This document shows positions 35,253-47,483 of a DNA stretch of 64,000 nucleotides, in pieces (position 1 is the first letter of the stretch; each line of letters opens with the position of its first letter). This DNA is from Limobrevibacterium gyesilva (lineage in GTDB: Bacteria; Pseudomonadota; Alphaproteobacteria; Acetobacterales; Acetobacteraceae), in assembly GCF_025989185.1 (NCBI RefSeq), contig NZ_JAPDNT010000011.1, positions 1 through 64,000 on the forward strand, in the 5' to 3' direction. The position numbers and the translations under genes were made by a program. Below the pieces are notes generated by a model, which saw only the letters and a list, made by a program, of their open reading frames with translations, was not told the DNA's origin and made no database searches.

Positions 35253-38067
35253 CCTCCCCGGGATCGTCGGTATTGCTGCCGGCGGGCCCTTCCTCGCCGG
35301 TTGCGGTATCGCCGTTGGCGGAACCGTTGGCGCCCTCGTCGGTTCCGTCTTCCATCACCGGGAACACACTGGTGACGCGCTCGTCGGAATCCAGCCGGAA
35401 CAGGGTGACGCCCATGGAGGCGCGGCCGGTGATGCGCATCTGGTCGGCGGGCAGGCGAATCAGGCGGCCGGCGTCGGTGACCAGCATCACGTCGTCACCG
35501 GGGCGCACCGGGAAGGTGGCGGCGACCGCGGCGCCGGTGCGCGGGCTGAGCGTGATGTTGGCGATGCCCTGCCCGCCGCGGCCGGAGACGCGGTACTCGT
35601 AGGCGCTGCTGCGCTTGCCGAAGCCGGCGTCGGTGACGGTGAGCAGGAACTCCTCGGCCGCTTCCAGCTCAGCGACGCGCTCGGGCGTCAGGGCCACGTC
35701 GGCCACGACCTCCTCGGCATCGGCGTGCGTCTCGGCCTCGTCGTCGCCGTTGCTGCGGCGGCGCGCGGCGGCGAGCTTGAGATAGGCCACCCGGTCCTCG
35801 GTCGTGGCCTCCACGTGGCGCAGCACGGACATGCTGATGACCTCGTCGCGGCGCTTGCCCTCGGCCAGCTTGATGCCACGCACGCCGGAGCTGTCGCGCC
35901 CGGCGAAGACGCGCAGCGTGTCGTCGGTGATCTGGAAGCGGATGCAGCGGCCCAGGCGGGTGGCGAGCAGCACGTCGTCGCCCTCGTGGCAGGTGGCCAC
36001 ACCGATCAGGCGGTCGCCCTCGTCCAGCTTCATGGCGATGAGGCCGGACGCGCGGACGTTGCGGAAGTCCGACAGGCGGTTGCGCCGGACATGGCCGCTG
36101 CTGGTGGCGAAGACCAGGTGCAGGCTGTCCCACAGCGCCTCGTCGACCGGCAGCGGCAGCACGGCGGTGATGGTGTCGCTGCCGAGCTCGGGCAGCAGGT
36201 TCACCAGGGCACGCCCCTTGCCGGTGGGCCCGCCTTCCGGCAGGCGCCAGACCTTCTCGCGATAGGCCTTGCCGCCGGAGGAGAAGAACAGCACCCATTG
36301 ATGCGTATGCGCATTGAAGCTGCGGGTGACGATGTCGTCGCCGCGGGTGCCGGCGGCGCTGCGGCCGCGGCCGCCGCGGTTCTGCTGGCGGAACGTCTCC
36401 AGCGGGGTGCGCTTGATGAAGCCGTCGCGGGTGATCGTCACCACCATCTGGCCGGGCTCGATCAGGCTCTCGTCGTCCTGGTCGGCGACGCCGTCGACGA
36501 TGTCGGTCATGCGCGGATTGGCGATCTCGGCGCGCACTTCCAGCAGCTCGGCCCGCATGACCTCCATGCGGCGTGGGCGGCTGGCGATGATGTCCAGAAG
36601 CTCCGCGATCCTGGCGGCGACCTCGCTCATCTCGTTGTGGATCTTCTCGCGCTCCAGGCCGGTCAGGCGCTGCAGGCGGAGTTCGAGGATGCCGCGGGCC
36701 TGCTCTTCGGTCAGGCGGACGGTGTTGCCCGGGCTGACCACATTGCGCTCGTCCTCGATCAGGTCGAGCAGCGGCACCACGTCCGCGGCCGGCCAGTCGC
36801 GCGCCATCAGGGCGGCACGGGCGGAAGCGGTGTCGGGGCTGGCGCGGATCAGGCGGATCACCTCGTCGATATTGGCCACCGCGATGGCGAGGCCCACCAG
36901 CAGATGGGCGCGCTCGCGGGCCTTGGCGAGGTCGTGGCGGCTGCGGCGGAGGATCACCTCCTCGCGGAAGCGGATGAAGGTCGCCAGCGCGTCCTTCAGG
37001 CCCATCAGCCGCGGGCGGCCGCCGTCGAGGGCCAGGAAGTTCACGCCGAAGCTGGTCTGCAGCTGGGTGTAGCGGAACAGGTGGTTGAGCACGACCTCGG
37101 GGGTCGCCTCGCGCTTCAGCTCGACGACGATGCGCATGCCCGAGCGGTCGCTCTCGTCGCGCAGGTCGCTGATGCCCTCGACCTGCTTGGACCGCACGAG
37201 GTCAGCGATGCGCTCGATCAGGGTGGCCTTGTTCACCTGATAGGGGATCTCGGTGACGACGATGGCGTTGCGGTCCTTGCGGATCTCCTCGATCTCGGCG
37301 CGGGCGCGGATGACGATGCTGCCGCGCCCGGTCTCGAACGCCGAGCGGATGCCGGCGCGGCCGAGGATGAGGCCGCCGGTCGGGAAGTCCGGCCCCGGCA
37401 CGATCTTCATCAGCGCGTCGAGGTCGATGGCGGGGTCGGCGATCACTGCCAGCGTGGCATCGATGATCTCGGTCGGATTATGGGTGGGAATATTGGTGGC
37501 CATGCCGACGGCGATGCCGCCGGCGCCGTTGATCAGCAGGTTCGGAAAGCTGGCCGGCAGCACCTTCGGCTCTTCGCCGCTTTCGTCGTAGTTCGGCTGG
37601 AAGTCGATGGTGTCGCGGTCGATGTCGGCCAGCATGTAGCCGGACGAGCGGGCCATGCGCACTTCGGTGTAGCGCATCGCCGCCGGCGGGTCGCCGTCCA
37701 CCGAGCCGAAATTGCCCTGGCCGTCGATCAGGCGCACGCGCATGGAGAAGTCCTGGGCCATGCGGACCAGGGCGTCGTAGATCGAGGCGTCGCCATGCGG
37801 ATGGTATTTGCCCATGACGTCGCCGACCACGCGGGCGGATTTGCGGTACGGCTTGTCGTGCGTGTAGCCGGCCTCCTGCATCGCATACAGGATGCGCCGG
37901 TGCACCGGCTTCAGGCCGTCGCGCGCGTCCGGCAGGGCGCGGCTGACGATCACCGACATGGCGTAGTCGAGGTAGGAGCGGCGCATCTCCTCCTCGAGCA
38001 CCACCGGATGCATGTCGGACGGTGAGCCGGACCCCCGCGTGGGATCCTCGGGCGTGGTGTCGCTCAA
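35239..38067 (-). CDS. gyrA: DNA gyrase subunit A
   Basis: The 942-residue breakage-reunion subunit of gyrase. The N-terminal winged-helix domain carries the active-site Tyr133 in [10 protein letters not shown], and the GyrA box appears late as [10 protein letters not shown]. The quinolone-determining region reads [10 protein letters not shown] (residues 89-98): position 94, equivalent to E. coli Ser83, is Ala. An acidic C-terminal tail (about 895-942) ends the protein. It is longer than the usual ~880-920 because of the tail and an insert near 770-790 ([19 protein letters not shown]). It is followed by coaD. Confidence 0.97.
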   Translation of the reverse strand: MSDTTPEDPTRGSGSPSDMHPVVLEEEMRRSYLDYAMSVIVSRALPDARDGLKPVHRRILYAMQEAGYTHDKPYRKSARVVGDVMGKYHPHGDASIYDALVRMAQDFSMRVRLIDGQGNFGSVDGDPPAAMRYTEVRMARSSGYMLADIDRDTIDFQPNYDESGEEPKVLPASFPNLLINGAGGIAVGMATNIPTHNPTEIIDATLAVIADPAIDLDALMKIVPGPDFPTGGLILGRAGIRSAFETGRGSIVIRARAEIEEIRKDRNAIVVTEIPYQVNKATLIERIADLVRSKQVEGISDLRDESDRSGMRIVVELKREATPEVVLNHLFRYTQLQTSFGVNFLALDGGRPRLMGLKDALATFIRFREEVILRRSRHDLAKARERAHLLVGLAIAVANIDEVIRLIRASPDTASARAALMARDWPAADVVPLLDLIEDERNVVSPGNTVRLTEEQARGILELRLQRLTGLEREKIHNEMSEVAARIAELLDIIASRPRRMEVMRAELLEVRAEIANPRMTDIVDGVADQDDESLIEPGQMVVTITRDGFIKRTPLETFRQQNRGGRGRSAAGTRGDDIVTRSFNAHTHQWVLFFSSGGKAYREKVWRLPEGGPTGKGRALVNLLPELGSDTITAVLPLPVDEALWDSLHLVFATSSGHVRRNRLSDFRNVRASGLIAMKLDEGDRLIGVATCHEGDDVLLATRLGRCIRFQITDDTLRVFAGRDSSGVRGIKLAEGKRRDEVISMSVLRHVEATTEDRVAYLKLAAARRRSNGDDEAETHADAEEVVADVALTPERVAELEAAEEFLLTVTDAGFGKRSSAYEYRVSGRGGQGIANITLSPRTGAAVAATFPVRPGDDVMLVTDAGRLIRLPADQMRITGRASMGVTLFRLDSDERVTSVFPVMEDGTDEGANGSANGDTATGEEGPAGSNTDDPGEGDDV

Positions 38068-38134
38068 GTCAGTCTCGATTCAGGTTGTTGGGTCGCAGTC
38101 GCCGACGGGTGCTGGCCCAAGGGGGGCCTACTCG

Positions 38135-38638
38135 TCAGAACGGGATCTCGTCGTCCAGGTCGCCGCCGCCTTTCGGGGCATCCCAGGACGGGTTGCCGCC
38201 GCGCGGGGCGGCGCTGCGGGCGGCCGGGGCGCGCTCGCGCTGGTAGCCGCCACCGCCGCCTTCGGACGCGCCGCCCTCGCCGCCGCTGCGGCCGTCCAGC
38301 ATGGTCAGCTCGCCCTTGAAGCGCCCGATCACCACTTCGGTGGTGTATTTCTCCTGGCCGGACTGGTCGGTCCATTTGCGGGTCTGCAGGCTGCCCTCGA
38401 CATAGACCTTGCTGCCCTTGCGGACATATTTCTCGACCACATCGGCGATGCGGTCGTTGAACACCACCACGCGGTGCCACTCCGTGCGCTCCTTGCGTTC
38501 GCCGGAGGCGCGGTCGTTCCAGGTCTCGCTTGTGGCCAGCGAGAAATTCACGATCTTGGTGCCGTCCTGGCTGGTCCGCACCTCGGGGTCCTTGCCGAGA
38601 TTGCCGACCAGAATCACCTTGTTCACACTGCCAGCCAT
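38135..38638 (-). CDS. ssb: Single-stranded DNA-binding protein
   Basis: A 167-residue SSB: an OB-fold domain (1-110: [44 protein letters not shown]) followed by a Gly-rich flexible linker and the conserved acidic tip DLDDEIPF that recruits repair partners. The start MAGSVNKV at 38638 is the family start; upstream frame extension is spurious. It is divergent from uvrA, and the LexA-type box lies 131 bases before its start, so it may be weakly SOS-responsive. Confidence 0.96.
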   Translation of the reverse strand: MAGSVNKVILVGNLGKDPEVRTSQDGTKIVNFSLATSETWNDRASGERKERTEWHRVVVFNDRIADVVEKYVRKGSKVYVEGSLQTRKWTDQSGQEKYTTEVVIGRFKGELTMLDGRSGGEGGASEGGGGGYQRERAPAARSAAPRGGNPSWDAPKGGGDLDDEIPF

Positions 38639-38768
38639 GACGGATCTTCCTGCTGTCTGCTCTTGTTCCTGCGGCGCAGCATAGCGCCTGCCACGAGCGG
38701 CGGCCAGATCAGCCCAGTCCCGCATCGGGACGGGCTTCCCAAGCTGCCTGTTTGGGGCCATATAGGTG

Positions 38769-38783
38769 GAACAACTCAAGAAC
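38769..38783. promoter_or_regulatory. LexA-type SOS box upstream of uvrA and ssb
   Basis: GAAC, seven bases, GAAC: exactly the direct-repeat SOS box of alphaproteobacteria (GTTC-N7-GTTC read from the other strand). It lies 28 bases before the uvrA ATG and 131 bases before the divergent ssb start. Its position also argues that the GTG at 38766 is not the uvrA start, since the box would then lie inside the gene. Confidence 0.8.
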
Positions 38784-38810
38784 ACAATCCGATTCCCCGG
38801 GGTATCCTGC

Positions 38811-41675
<2,865 letters not shown>

Positions 41676-41963
41676 CTACGCACAAATTCAACATGAAAAT
41701 ATATACACGAATCGATATCGCATAATTTAACTTGACCACGCATTCCTATCGTCTTTTATCCTGGCGATGGTCCGACTCAGACCACGGAGACACCCAATGC
41801 CACAGCTGCACCAGGGGACGACGACACGGACGACGACACGGTATCGCGGCCGAATGCAAAGCTGCCCCGCCTGTTGCCGGATCACCGGCTGATCCGTTCC
41901 CGCATTGTCCCGAATTTCGAGTCGAGAGGCACCGGGCCTGTGCCGCCCGGTGAAGGCATCCCC
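41676..41963. other. AT-rich intergenic block after uvrA
   Basis: About 288 bases without a convincing gene. The first ~85 bases (to about 41760) are strikingly AT-rich for this genome. The remainder is GC-rich and partly open in the frame of the small gene at 41964, so that gene could begin earlier at TTG 41874. Confidence 0.5.
41732..41760 (+). promoter_or_regulatory. Possible sigma70-type promoter
   Basis: TTGACC, 17 bases, TTTATC, within the AT-rich block. The -35 is close to consensus, the -10 only half. It would serve the small gene at 41964. This is a pattern match only. Confidence 0.33.
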
Positions 41964-42179
41964 ATGCTCCAGTCCCATGTCATCGACGTCGACGGCGTGT
42001 TCGTCGGCGCCGCCGTGCGCCTGCACAATGGCTACCGCTTCGTCGCCGTGGACCTCCGCCTGGAGGACATCGACGGTAGCCTGTGGCCGACGCGCGAGGA
42101 CGTGCAGCGCGTGGCCCGGCAGATGGTCTTGACCGGCCGCCTCCCCACCCCGGCCAAGCCGCGCACGCCGCAGGCCTGA
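41964..42179 (+). CDS. Small unknown protein (71 aa)
   Basis: A 71-codon frame (MLQSHVIDVDGVFVGAAVRL, YRFVAVDLRLEDIDGSLWPT, EDVQRVARQMVLTG) with GGTGAAGG about 8 bases before the ATG. The two-strand-plus-helix pattern and the VDVDG/FVAVD segments look like a real small folded protein, but no named family is recognised. An upstream TTG (41874) would add 30 residues. Codon use matches the core genome. It sits alone between uvrA and the epoxide hydrolase. Confidence 0.6.
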   Translation: MLQSHVIDVDGVFVGAAVRLHNGYRFVAVDLRLEDIDGSLWPTREDVQRVARQMVLTGRLPTPAKPRTPQA

Positions 42180-42235
42180 CGGTGTTCCTGCGGCCGCGGC
42201 AACGCTAGAGTGCCGCGACCGCAGGAGGCAGGCCG

Positions 42236-43390
42236 ATGCAGGTTTCGCCGTTCGAGATCCGGATCCCGGCTGCCGAGCTGGAGGACCTGAAGGCGCGGCT
42301 GGCACGGACCCGCTGGCCGGACGAGGTGAACGACGCCGACTGGTCCTACGGCACGCGGCTCGATTTCCTGCACCGCCTGGTCGGCTACTGGCAGGACGGG
42401 TTCGACTGGCGGGCGCAGGAAGCGCGGCTCAACGCGCTGCCGCAGTTCATTGCCGATATCGACGGGCTGCCGATCCATTTCGTGCATGCGCGCGGCGCCG
42501 GCCCGCGGCCGTTCCCGCTGGTGATCACGCATGGCTGGCCCGGCTCGTTCGCGGAGATGGAAGACATCGTCCCGATGCTGGCCGACCCCGCGCAGCATGG
42601 CGCGGACGAGGCCGATGCGTTCGATGTGGTGGTCCCGTCCCTGCCCGGCTACGGCTTCTCCGGCCATTCGCAAGCGCCGGGATTCGGCCCGCCGCAGGTC
42701 GCGGAGCTGTGGGCGAAGCTCATGACCGGCCTGGGCTATGGGCGGTTCGGCGTGCAGGGCGGCGACTGGGGGGCCAGCGTGTCGAGCTGGCTTGCCGCCA
42801 CACGGCCGGACCTGGTGGCAGCCATCCATCTGAACTTCACCCTCGGCGCCTTCCTGCCGGGTCCCGAAGGACCGCAGCCGCCGCTGTCGGCGGCCGAACG
42901 GACGTTCCTGGCGCAGGTTGCGGCTTGGCGCGATGCCGAAGGCGGCTACAACCACATCCAGGGCACGAAGCCGCAGACCCTGGCCTACGGCCTGAACGAT
43001 TCGCCGGCAGGCCTGGCCGCGTGGATCGGCGAAAAATTCCACAGCTGGAGCGATTGCGACGGCGACATCGAGCGCGCCTTTTCGCTCGACGCGGTGCTGA
43101 CCAACATTTCCATCTACTGGTTCACGCAGACGATCGCCTCGTCGGTGCGGATCTACAAGGAAAGCCGGCGCACCCCGCTCAACTTCGCAGGCGGCCTGCG
43201 CATTACGCCGCCGCTGGGATTCGCGGCGTTCCCGAAAGAGATCGTAACGCCGCCGCGCGACTATGTGGCGCGGGTGTTCGACGTGCAGCGCTGGACATCG
43301 ATGCCACGCGGCGGCCATTTCGCGGCCATGGAGCAGCCGGCACTGCTGGCACAGGATATCCGGGCGTTCTTCCGGCCGTTTCGGGGGTAG
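42236..43390 (+). CDS. Epoxide hydrolase (alpha/beta hydrolase)
   Basis: A 384-residue enzyme with the N-terminal EHN region (MQVSPFEIRIPAAELEDLKARLARTRWP) and an alpha/beta hydrolase core. The oxyanion motif is HGWPGS, PSLPGYGFSG follows, and the nucleophile Asp177 sits in GGDWGASV. Conserved cap tyrosines are likely in YWFTQTIASSVRIY. The catalytic His is in MPRGGHFAAMEQP. It should open epoxides to diols through an ester intermediate; the natural substrate is unknown. AGGAGGCAGGCCG before the ATG is a strong ribosome-binding site. Confidence 0.93.
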   Translation: MQVSPFEIRIPAAELEDLKARLARTRWPDEVNDADWSYGTRLDFLHRLVGYWQDGFDWRAQEARLNALPQFIADIDGLPIHFVHARGAGPRPFPLVITHGWPGSFAEMEDIVPMLADPAQHGADEADAFDVVVPSLPGYGFSGHSQAPGFGPPQVAELWAKLMTGLGYGRFGVQGGDWGASVSSWLAATRPDLVAAIHLNFTLGAFLPGPEGPQPPLSAAERTFLAQVAAWRDAEGGYNHIQGTKPQTLAYGLNDSPAGLAAWIGEKFHSWSDCDGDIERAFSLDAVLTNISIYWFTQTIASSVRIYKESRRTPLNFAGGLRITPPLGFAAFPKEIVTPPRDYVARVFDVQRWTSMPRGGHFAAMEQPALLAQDIRAFFRPFRG

Positions 43391-43391
43391 G

Positions 43392-43433
43392 GCCCCCTCA
43401 CCCCAGCCCTCTCCCGCAACGGGAGAAGGGGGC
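43392..43433. repeat. REP-like palindromic intergenic element
   Basis: Two nested inverted repeats: CTCTCCCG/CGGGAGA-type stem around a CAA loop, and an outer GCCCCCT/AGGGGGC pair. This CCCCTCACCCC...CTCTCCC pattern is a widespread intergenic repeat in GC-rich proteobacteria. It lies between convergent genes and may also terminate transcription. Confidence 0.6.
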
Positions 43434-43470
43434 AATGCCGCCCCCTTGCGGAGGGGTCCGGCCGCGCGAC

Positions 43471-44277
43471 TCAGGTCGAGGCAACCCCGGCCGCAGCGGC
43501 GAGCACGGCCAGACGGTCGCCCAGGCCACGTGGGGCCAGCGGTTGGCCGATGCGCCGCAGGTCGCGCCGGCCCAGCACTGCGGGCAAAGAGGCGGCGCGG
43601 ACAGCGGCCGGAACGCGCCCGCGCCCGGCCGCCAGGAACCGGCGCCCCTCTTCGGCCAGGGCCTGCAACACGGGCGCCAGTCCAGGCGCATCCGGGGCGG
43701 CGATGACGGCGTGGATGGTCAGGCCATGCGCGCCCAGCACGTCTTCGGGCAGCAGGCAGCGGCCCTGCCGGGCCAGGGCGGGCACGCTGCGAAGCTGGCC
43801 GGCGACGCCATACGCCGCCCCGAGGGCACGCAGCCGGTCCAGCACCTGGGGTTCGGCGCCCAGCACCCGGCCGGCGGCCACCGCCAGCCCTCCGGCGGTG
43901 GCGGCCAGATAGGCCCGCCAGGCCGCGAGGCTGGGCACCGACGGCTCGGCCTCCGCTTCTCGCCCCTCGATCATGGTCAGCAGATCGTCGCGGTCCAGCA
44001 CGCCCGCGTCGAGCGCCTCGCCGAGCGGTCCCGCGACCTCGTGGCGGCGGCGCTCGCCTTCCACCACCTCGCGCCACCATTGCAGGCGGATCAGCGCCAG
44101 CATGGGCTCGCTGGCGACTTCCCGGGCGCGCGCAAGCTCGTGGTTGAAGGCGTAGAGCAGGAACAGCGCCTCGCGCCGCGCCGGCGGGGCGAACAGGGCG
44201 GTCAGGAACCGGTCGGGATCATGGCGGCGCACCAACGTGGCAAGAGGGGAGAGTTCCGGGGAGGGCTTGGTCGGCAT
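43471..44277 (-). CDS. Squalene/phytoene synthase-like protein, NDUFAF6-type
   Basis: A 268-residue helical protein of the isoprenoid-synthase superfamily: LVRRHDPDRFLTALFAPPAR, YAFNHELARAREVASEPMLA, IRLQWWREVVEGE. The start matches the phytoene-synthase-like proteins of alphaproteobacteria and mitochondria (NDUFAF6/C8orf38), needed for respiratory complex I assembly. The first Asp-rich DxxxD motif of true phytoene/squalene synthases is not seen, so prenyl coupling activity is doubtful. The gene is single, convergent with the epoxide hydrolase and divergent from sodB. Confidence 0.78.
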   Translation of the reverse strand: MPTKPSPELSPLATLVRRHDPDRFLTALFAPPARREALFLLYAFNHELARAREVASEPMLALIRLQWWREVVEGERRRHEVAGPLGEALDAGVLDRDDLLTMIEGREAEAEPSVPSLAAWRAYLAATAGGLAVAAGRVLGAEPQVLDRLRALGAAYGVAGQLRSVPALARQGRCLLPEDVLGAHGLTIHAVIAAPDAPGLAPVLQALAEEGRRFLAAGRGRVPAAVRAASLPAVLGRRDLRRIGQPLAPRGLGDRLAVLAAAAGVAST

Positions 44278-44391
44278 GGGGCGGAGGTGGCGCGGAACGG
44301 CCGGGCGTGCAAGCTTGACCTCGCCGGCCGCCGGTCATAACTGACCAGTGTCTTTGCGCCCGTGAAACTCCAACAGCCGGAGAACGCTTCC

Positions 44392-44994
44392 ATGGCCTTT
44401 GAACTCCCCTCCCTCCCCTATTCGCACACCGCGCTGGCCGAGCGCGGCATGTGCCAGGAGACGCTGGAGCTGCATCACGGCAAGCACCATCAGGCCTATG
44501 TGACGGCGCTGAACGGCTTCGTCGAGAAGAACGCGACCCTGCAGGGCAAGTCGCTGGAAGAGATCGTGAAGCTCGCCCATGGCGATGCGTCGCTGGCGGG
44601 CGTGTTCAACAATGCCGGCCAGCATTGGAACCACATCCTGTTCTGGCAGAACATGTCGCCCACCGGCGGCGGCATTCCGGGCAAGCTGGAGGCCAAGATC
44701 GTCGCCGATTTCGGCAGCGTCGCCGCGTTCAAGGACGCGTTCAAGGCCGCGGCGACCACGCAGTTCGGCTCCGGTTGGGCCTGGCTGGTGCAGGGCAGCG
44801 ACGGCAAGCTGAAATGCACGAAGACGCCGAACGGCTCCAACCCGCTGGCCACCGGCGAGGGCAAGGCGCTGCTGGGCTGCGACGTGTGGGAGCACAGCTA
44901 CTACCTGGACTTCCGCAACCGCCGTCCGGACTATGTGCAGAACTGGCTCGACAAGCTGGCCAACTACGAATACGCGCTCAGCCAGCTTGGCTGA
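44392..44994 (+). CDS. sodB: Superoxide dismutase (Fe/Mn family, Fe-type)
   Basis: A 200-residue dismutase that removes superoxide in the cytoplasm. Metal ligands are in LHHGKHHQAYV (His27-equivalent), NNAGQHWNHILFW (second His) and GCDVWEHSYYLDF (Asp and His). The AGQHWNH and Q in TTQFGSGWAWLV (Gln69-type, second-sphere) arrangement favours iron. The start MAFELPSLPYSHTALA is family-typical; upstream GTG at 44362 is rejected. A perfect hairpin terminator follows. Confidence 0.96.
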   Translation: MAFELPSLPYSHTALAERGMCQETLELHHGKHHQAYVTALNGFVEKNATLQGKSLEEIVKLAHGDASLAGVFNNAGQHWNHILFWQNMSPTGGGIPGKLEAKIVADFGSVAAFKDAFKAAATTQFGSGWAWLVQGSDGKLKCTKTPNGSNPLATGEGKALLGCDVWEHSYYLDFRNRRPDYVQNWLDKLANYEYALSQLG

Positions 44995-45032
44995 GTCCGC
45001 GGCCGCCCCGCTCTGCGGCGTTCCGGGATAGC

Positions 45033-45057
45033 GAAAGGGCCCCTTGGGGGCCCTTTC
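45033..45057. terminator. Bidirectional terminator between sodB and yajC
   Basis: Perfect 11-bp stem GAAAGGGCCCC/GGGGCCCTTTC with a 3-base loop. A-rich left and T-rich right arm ends serve both converging genes. Confidence 0.82.
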
Positions 45058-45078
45058 TCATCCAGGCGGGTCTTTCCG

Positions 45079-45414
45079 TCAGGCCTTGGCAGGCTTGGCG
45101 TCGTTGGCGGGCGTCGGGTTCACGACCGTGCTGATGGTCTCGCGCAGCACGGTCACCCGGACATTCGGCGCGATCTCGACCTCGATCTCGTTGTCCTTGG
45201 TCTTCTGCACCACGCCGACGATGCCGCCGCCGGTCACCACGCGGTCGCCGCGCTTCAGGGCGGCGAGCATCGACTTCATCTCCTTCTGCCGCTGCTGTTG
45301 CGGGCGGATCAGCAGGAAGTAGAAGACCGCGAAGATCAGGACCAGCGGCAGGAACTGGCCGGCGCTGCCGACGAGGCCGGAGAGGTCCTGCGCGTAGGCG
45401 GGAGAAATGAGCAT
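45079..45414 (-). CDS. yajC: Preprotein translocase subunit YajC
   Basis: A 111-residue inner-membrane protein that accompanies SecDF. One transmembrane segment (about residues 16-36, AGQFLPLVLIFAVFYFLLIRP) is followed by the conserved IRPQQQRQKEMKSMLAALKRGD, RVVTGGGIVGVV and VEIAPNVRVTVLRETIS. The start is MLISPAYAQD. secD/secF do not follow within the window, unlike in many relatives; the next gene downstream on this strand is separated by the convergent sodB. A DUF815 ATPase gene diverges from it. Confidence 0.95.
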   Translation of the reverse strand: MLISPAYAQDLSGLVGSAGQFLPLVLIFAVFYFLLIRPQQQRQKEMKSMLAALKRGDRVVTGGGIVGVVQKTKDNEIEVEIAPNVRVTVLRETISTVVNPTPANDAKPAKA

Positions 45415-45499
45415 CTGGGGTTTCCGGGTTGCGATGTGTCGGCCGGGACCATAGTTTCCGCCCCTCGCACGTCAAGCTTTCCGCGAAAGACCGCCCCCC

Positions 45500-46384
45500 A
45501 TGGACCAGCACCTTCCCGACTCCGACCGACGCGCCGCCGAGGCATTGCTCGCGGCCGTCACACGCGTCGCCGAGGCGCTGGAACGGCTGGCGCCATCGCC
45601 ACCGCGGAAGGTCGATCTCGGCGCCGCCGACGCCTTCGTGTGGCACCCTTCCCCCGCCCACCTGACGCCGGTGCCCGCGGTATCGCGCGTCGACATCTCG
45701 CTGCTGAGGGGGGTGGAGCGGCAGAAGGCGATCATCCTCGAGAACACGCTGCGCTTCGCCCGCGGCCTGCCGGCCAACAACGCGATGCTGTGGGGCGCGC
45801 GCGGCATGGGCAAGTCGTCGCTGGTGAAGGCCGCGCACGCCCAGGCCAATGCCGAGGTTCCCGGCAGCCTGGTGCTGATCGAGATCCACCGCGAGGACAT
45901 CGCCACCCTGCCCGAACTGCTGCGGCGGTTGCGCGGCGAGACGCGGCGCTGCCTGATCTTCTGCGACGACCTGAGCTTCGAGCGCGAGGATGCCGACTAC
46001 AAGGCGCTGAAATCGGTCCTGGACGGCGGCATCGAGGGCCGGCCGGACAACGTGCTGTTCTATGCCACCTCGAACCGCCGGCACCTGATGCCGCGCGACA
46101 TGATCGAGAACGAGCGCAGCACCGCCATCAACCCGTCCGAGGCGACCGAAGAGAAAGTGTCGCTGTCCGACCGGTTCGGGCTGTGGATCGGCTTCCACAA
46201 TTGCGACCAGGACACGTTCTTCGCAATGATCGATGGCTATGCGGCGGCGATGGCGCTACCGATCACCGCCGAGGCGCTGCGGACGGCGGCGGTGGAGTGG
46301 TCGGTGACGCGCGGCGGGCGCTCCGGGCGGGTGGCATGGCAGTTCATCCAGGACCTGGCCGGGCGGCTGGGCGTGCGGGTCTGA
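45500..46384 (+). CDS. DUF815 AAA-type ATPase
   Basis: A 294-residue ATPase of the DUF815 family: Walker A WGARGMGKSSLVKA (about 99-112), a Walker B-like CLIFCDDLSFE, and sensor region VLFYATSNRRHLMPRDM. The N-terminal third is helical and divergent. Function is not established; the gene is a usual divergent neighbour of yajC in Rhodospirillales-type genomes. ATG 45500 has AAGACCGCCCCCC upstream, a poor ribosome-binding site, but no better start is visible. Confidence 0.88.
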   Translation: MDQHLPDSDRRAAEALLAAVTRVAEALERLAPSPPRKVDLGAADAFVWHPSPAHLTPVPAVSRVDISLLRGVERQKAIILENTLRFARGLPANNAMLWGARGMGKSSLVKAAHAQANAEVPGSLVLIEIHREDIATLPELLRRLRGETRRCLIFCDDLSFEREDADYKALKSVLDGGIEGRPDNVLFYATSNRRHLMPRDMIENERSTAINPSEATEEKVSLSDRFGLWIGFHNCDQDTFFAMIDGYAAAMALPITAEALRTAAVEWSVTRGGRSGRVAWQFIQDLAGRLGVRV

Positions 46385-46426
46385 CCTTCCGATTCCAGGC
46401 CGGGCCGCTCCCCGACCTGTTGCGAC

Positions 46427-47449
46427 TCACGCCGGCGCTGCCTGCATCGGGACACGTTGCGCCCGAGCCTGCGCTTCCAGGGCGAGCCGGCAGACCGTGA
46501 AGACATGCGCTTGCGGCATGGCGGTTTCGGTGCGGTTGGCAACGTCGGCGGCGAAGGCGCGGAAATAGCTCAGCGGCAGTCCTTCGCAGCCGATATGCCG
46601 CGTGCCCTTGCCGTCGGCCAGGAACAGATGGTCGGTGCCCGGCCGGCCTTCGAGGTCGAGGTATTTGCGCAGCTCGATCGTGCCCTCGGTGCCCAGGATG
46701 GTCAGGCGGCCGTCGCCCCAGGCAGGCATGCCGTCGGGGGTGAACCAGTCCACGCGCAGGTAGCCGGTGGCGCGCTCGCTGCGCAGCAGGATCTCGCCGA
46801 AATCCTCGAAGCCGTCGCCCACGGCGTAGCTGCCGACGCTGGCCGCGGCGACCTCGGGCCGTTGCGAGTCCGTGAAGACGATGAACTGGTCGATCTGATG
46901 GCTGGCGATGTCCACGAGGATGCCGCCAGCGGCGTCGCGCTGCCAGAACCAGGCGGGGCGGATGGCGCGGTTCAGCCGGTGCGGCCCCAGGCCCACGGTC
47001 TGGATCACAGGCCCGATGGCGCCGTCGCGCACCAGCTTCAGCGCCATTTCCGTCGATGGCGTCAGGAAGCGCTCGGAGAAGCAGACCGAGAAGATGCGCC
47101 CGGTCTCGGCGACGACCTTCTCCACCTCGGCCAGTTGCGCGGGCGTGGTGACGCCGGGCTTGTCGGCCATGACGTCCTTGCCGCGGCGCATCGCGGCGAT
47201 GGCCAGGGCGGCGCGGTCGCACGGCACGGCGGCGGTGACGATGACCTGGATGGCGGGGTCATCGAGCAGGCGGTCCTTGTCGGCGACTTCGGGAATATGC
47301 GGGAAACGCTTGCGGAAGCCTTCGAGCACGCGCGGATCGGTGGTGACCGGCCAGTAGCCGGCGCATGCCATTCCGGCTTCGGTCAGCTGCTCCGTAAGGT
47401 CGTAGACGTGGCGATGATCGAGCCCGATGACGGCGAAGCGCTGTTGCAT
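46427..47449 (-). CDS. Gfo/Idh/MocA family oxidoreductase
   Basis: A 340-residue NAD(P)-dependent oxidoreductase. The Rossmann part begins MQQRFAVIGLDHRHVYDLTEQ with a modified glycine motif (GLDHRH rather than GxGxxG). GKDVMADKPGVTTPAQ carries the K of the family's DKP/EKP motif, and DIASHQIDQFIVFT contains the conserved His of the active site. The substrate is probably a sugar or inositol derivative, but cannot be told. It lies 34 bases beyond the serS stop on the same strand, in the slot where relatives often keep other genes. Confidence 0.87.
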   Translation of the reverse strand: MQQRFAVIGLDHRHVYDLTEQLTEAGMACAGYWPVTTDPRVLEGFRKRFPHIPEVADKDRLLDDPAIQVIVTAAVPCDRAALAIAAMRRGKDVMADKPGVTTPAQLAEVEKVVAETGRIFSVCFSERFLTPSTEMALKLVRDGAIGPVIQTVGLGPHRLNRAIRPAWFWQRDAAGGILVDIASHQIDQFIVFTDSQRPEVAAASVGSYAVGDGFEDFGEILLRSERATGYLRVDWFTPDGMPAWGDGRLTILGTEGTIELRKYLDLEGRPGTDHLFLADGKGTRHIGCEGLPLSYFRAFAADVANRTETAMPQAHVFTVCRLALEAQARAQRVPMQAAPA

Positions 47450-47483
47450 CCCCTCCCTCCCGAACGCATCGCCGGACGCCGCG

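Noticed and set aside
34969-38025. A very long open frame opposite gyrA (about 1000 codons)
   Set aside because: It is a by-product of GC-rich codon use in gyrA; its translation is Ala/Gly/His/Asp-rich with no family resemblance.
38766-38810. GTG at 38766 as the uvrA start
   Set aside because: It would place the LexA-type box inside the gene; ATG 38811 begins the conserved UvrA N-terminus.
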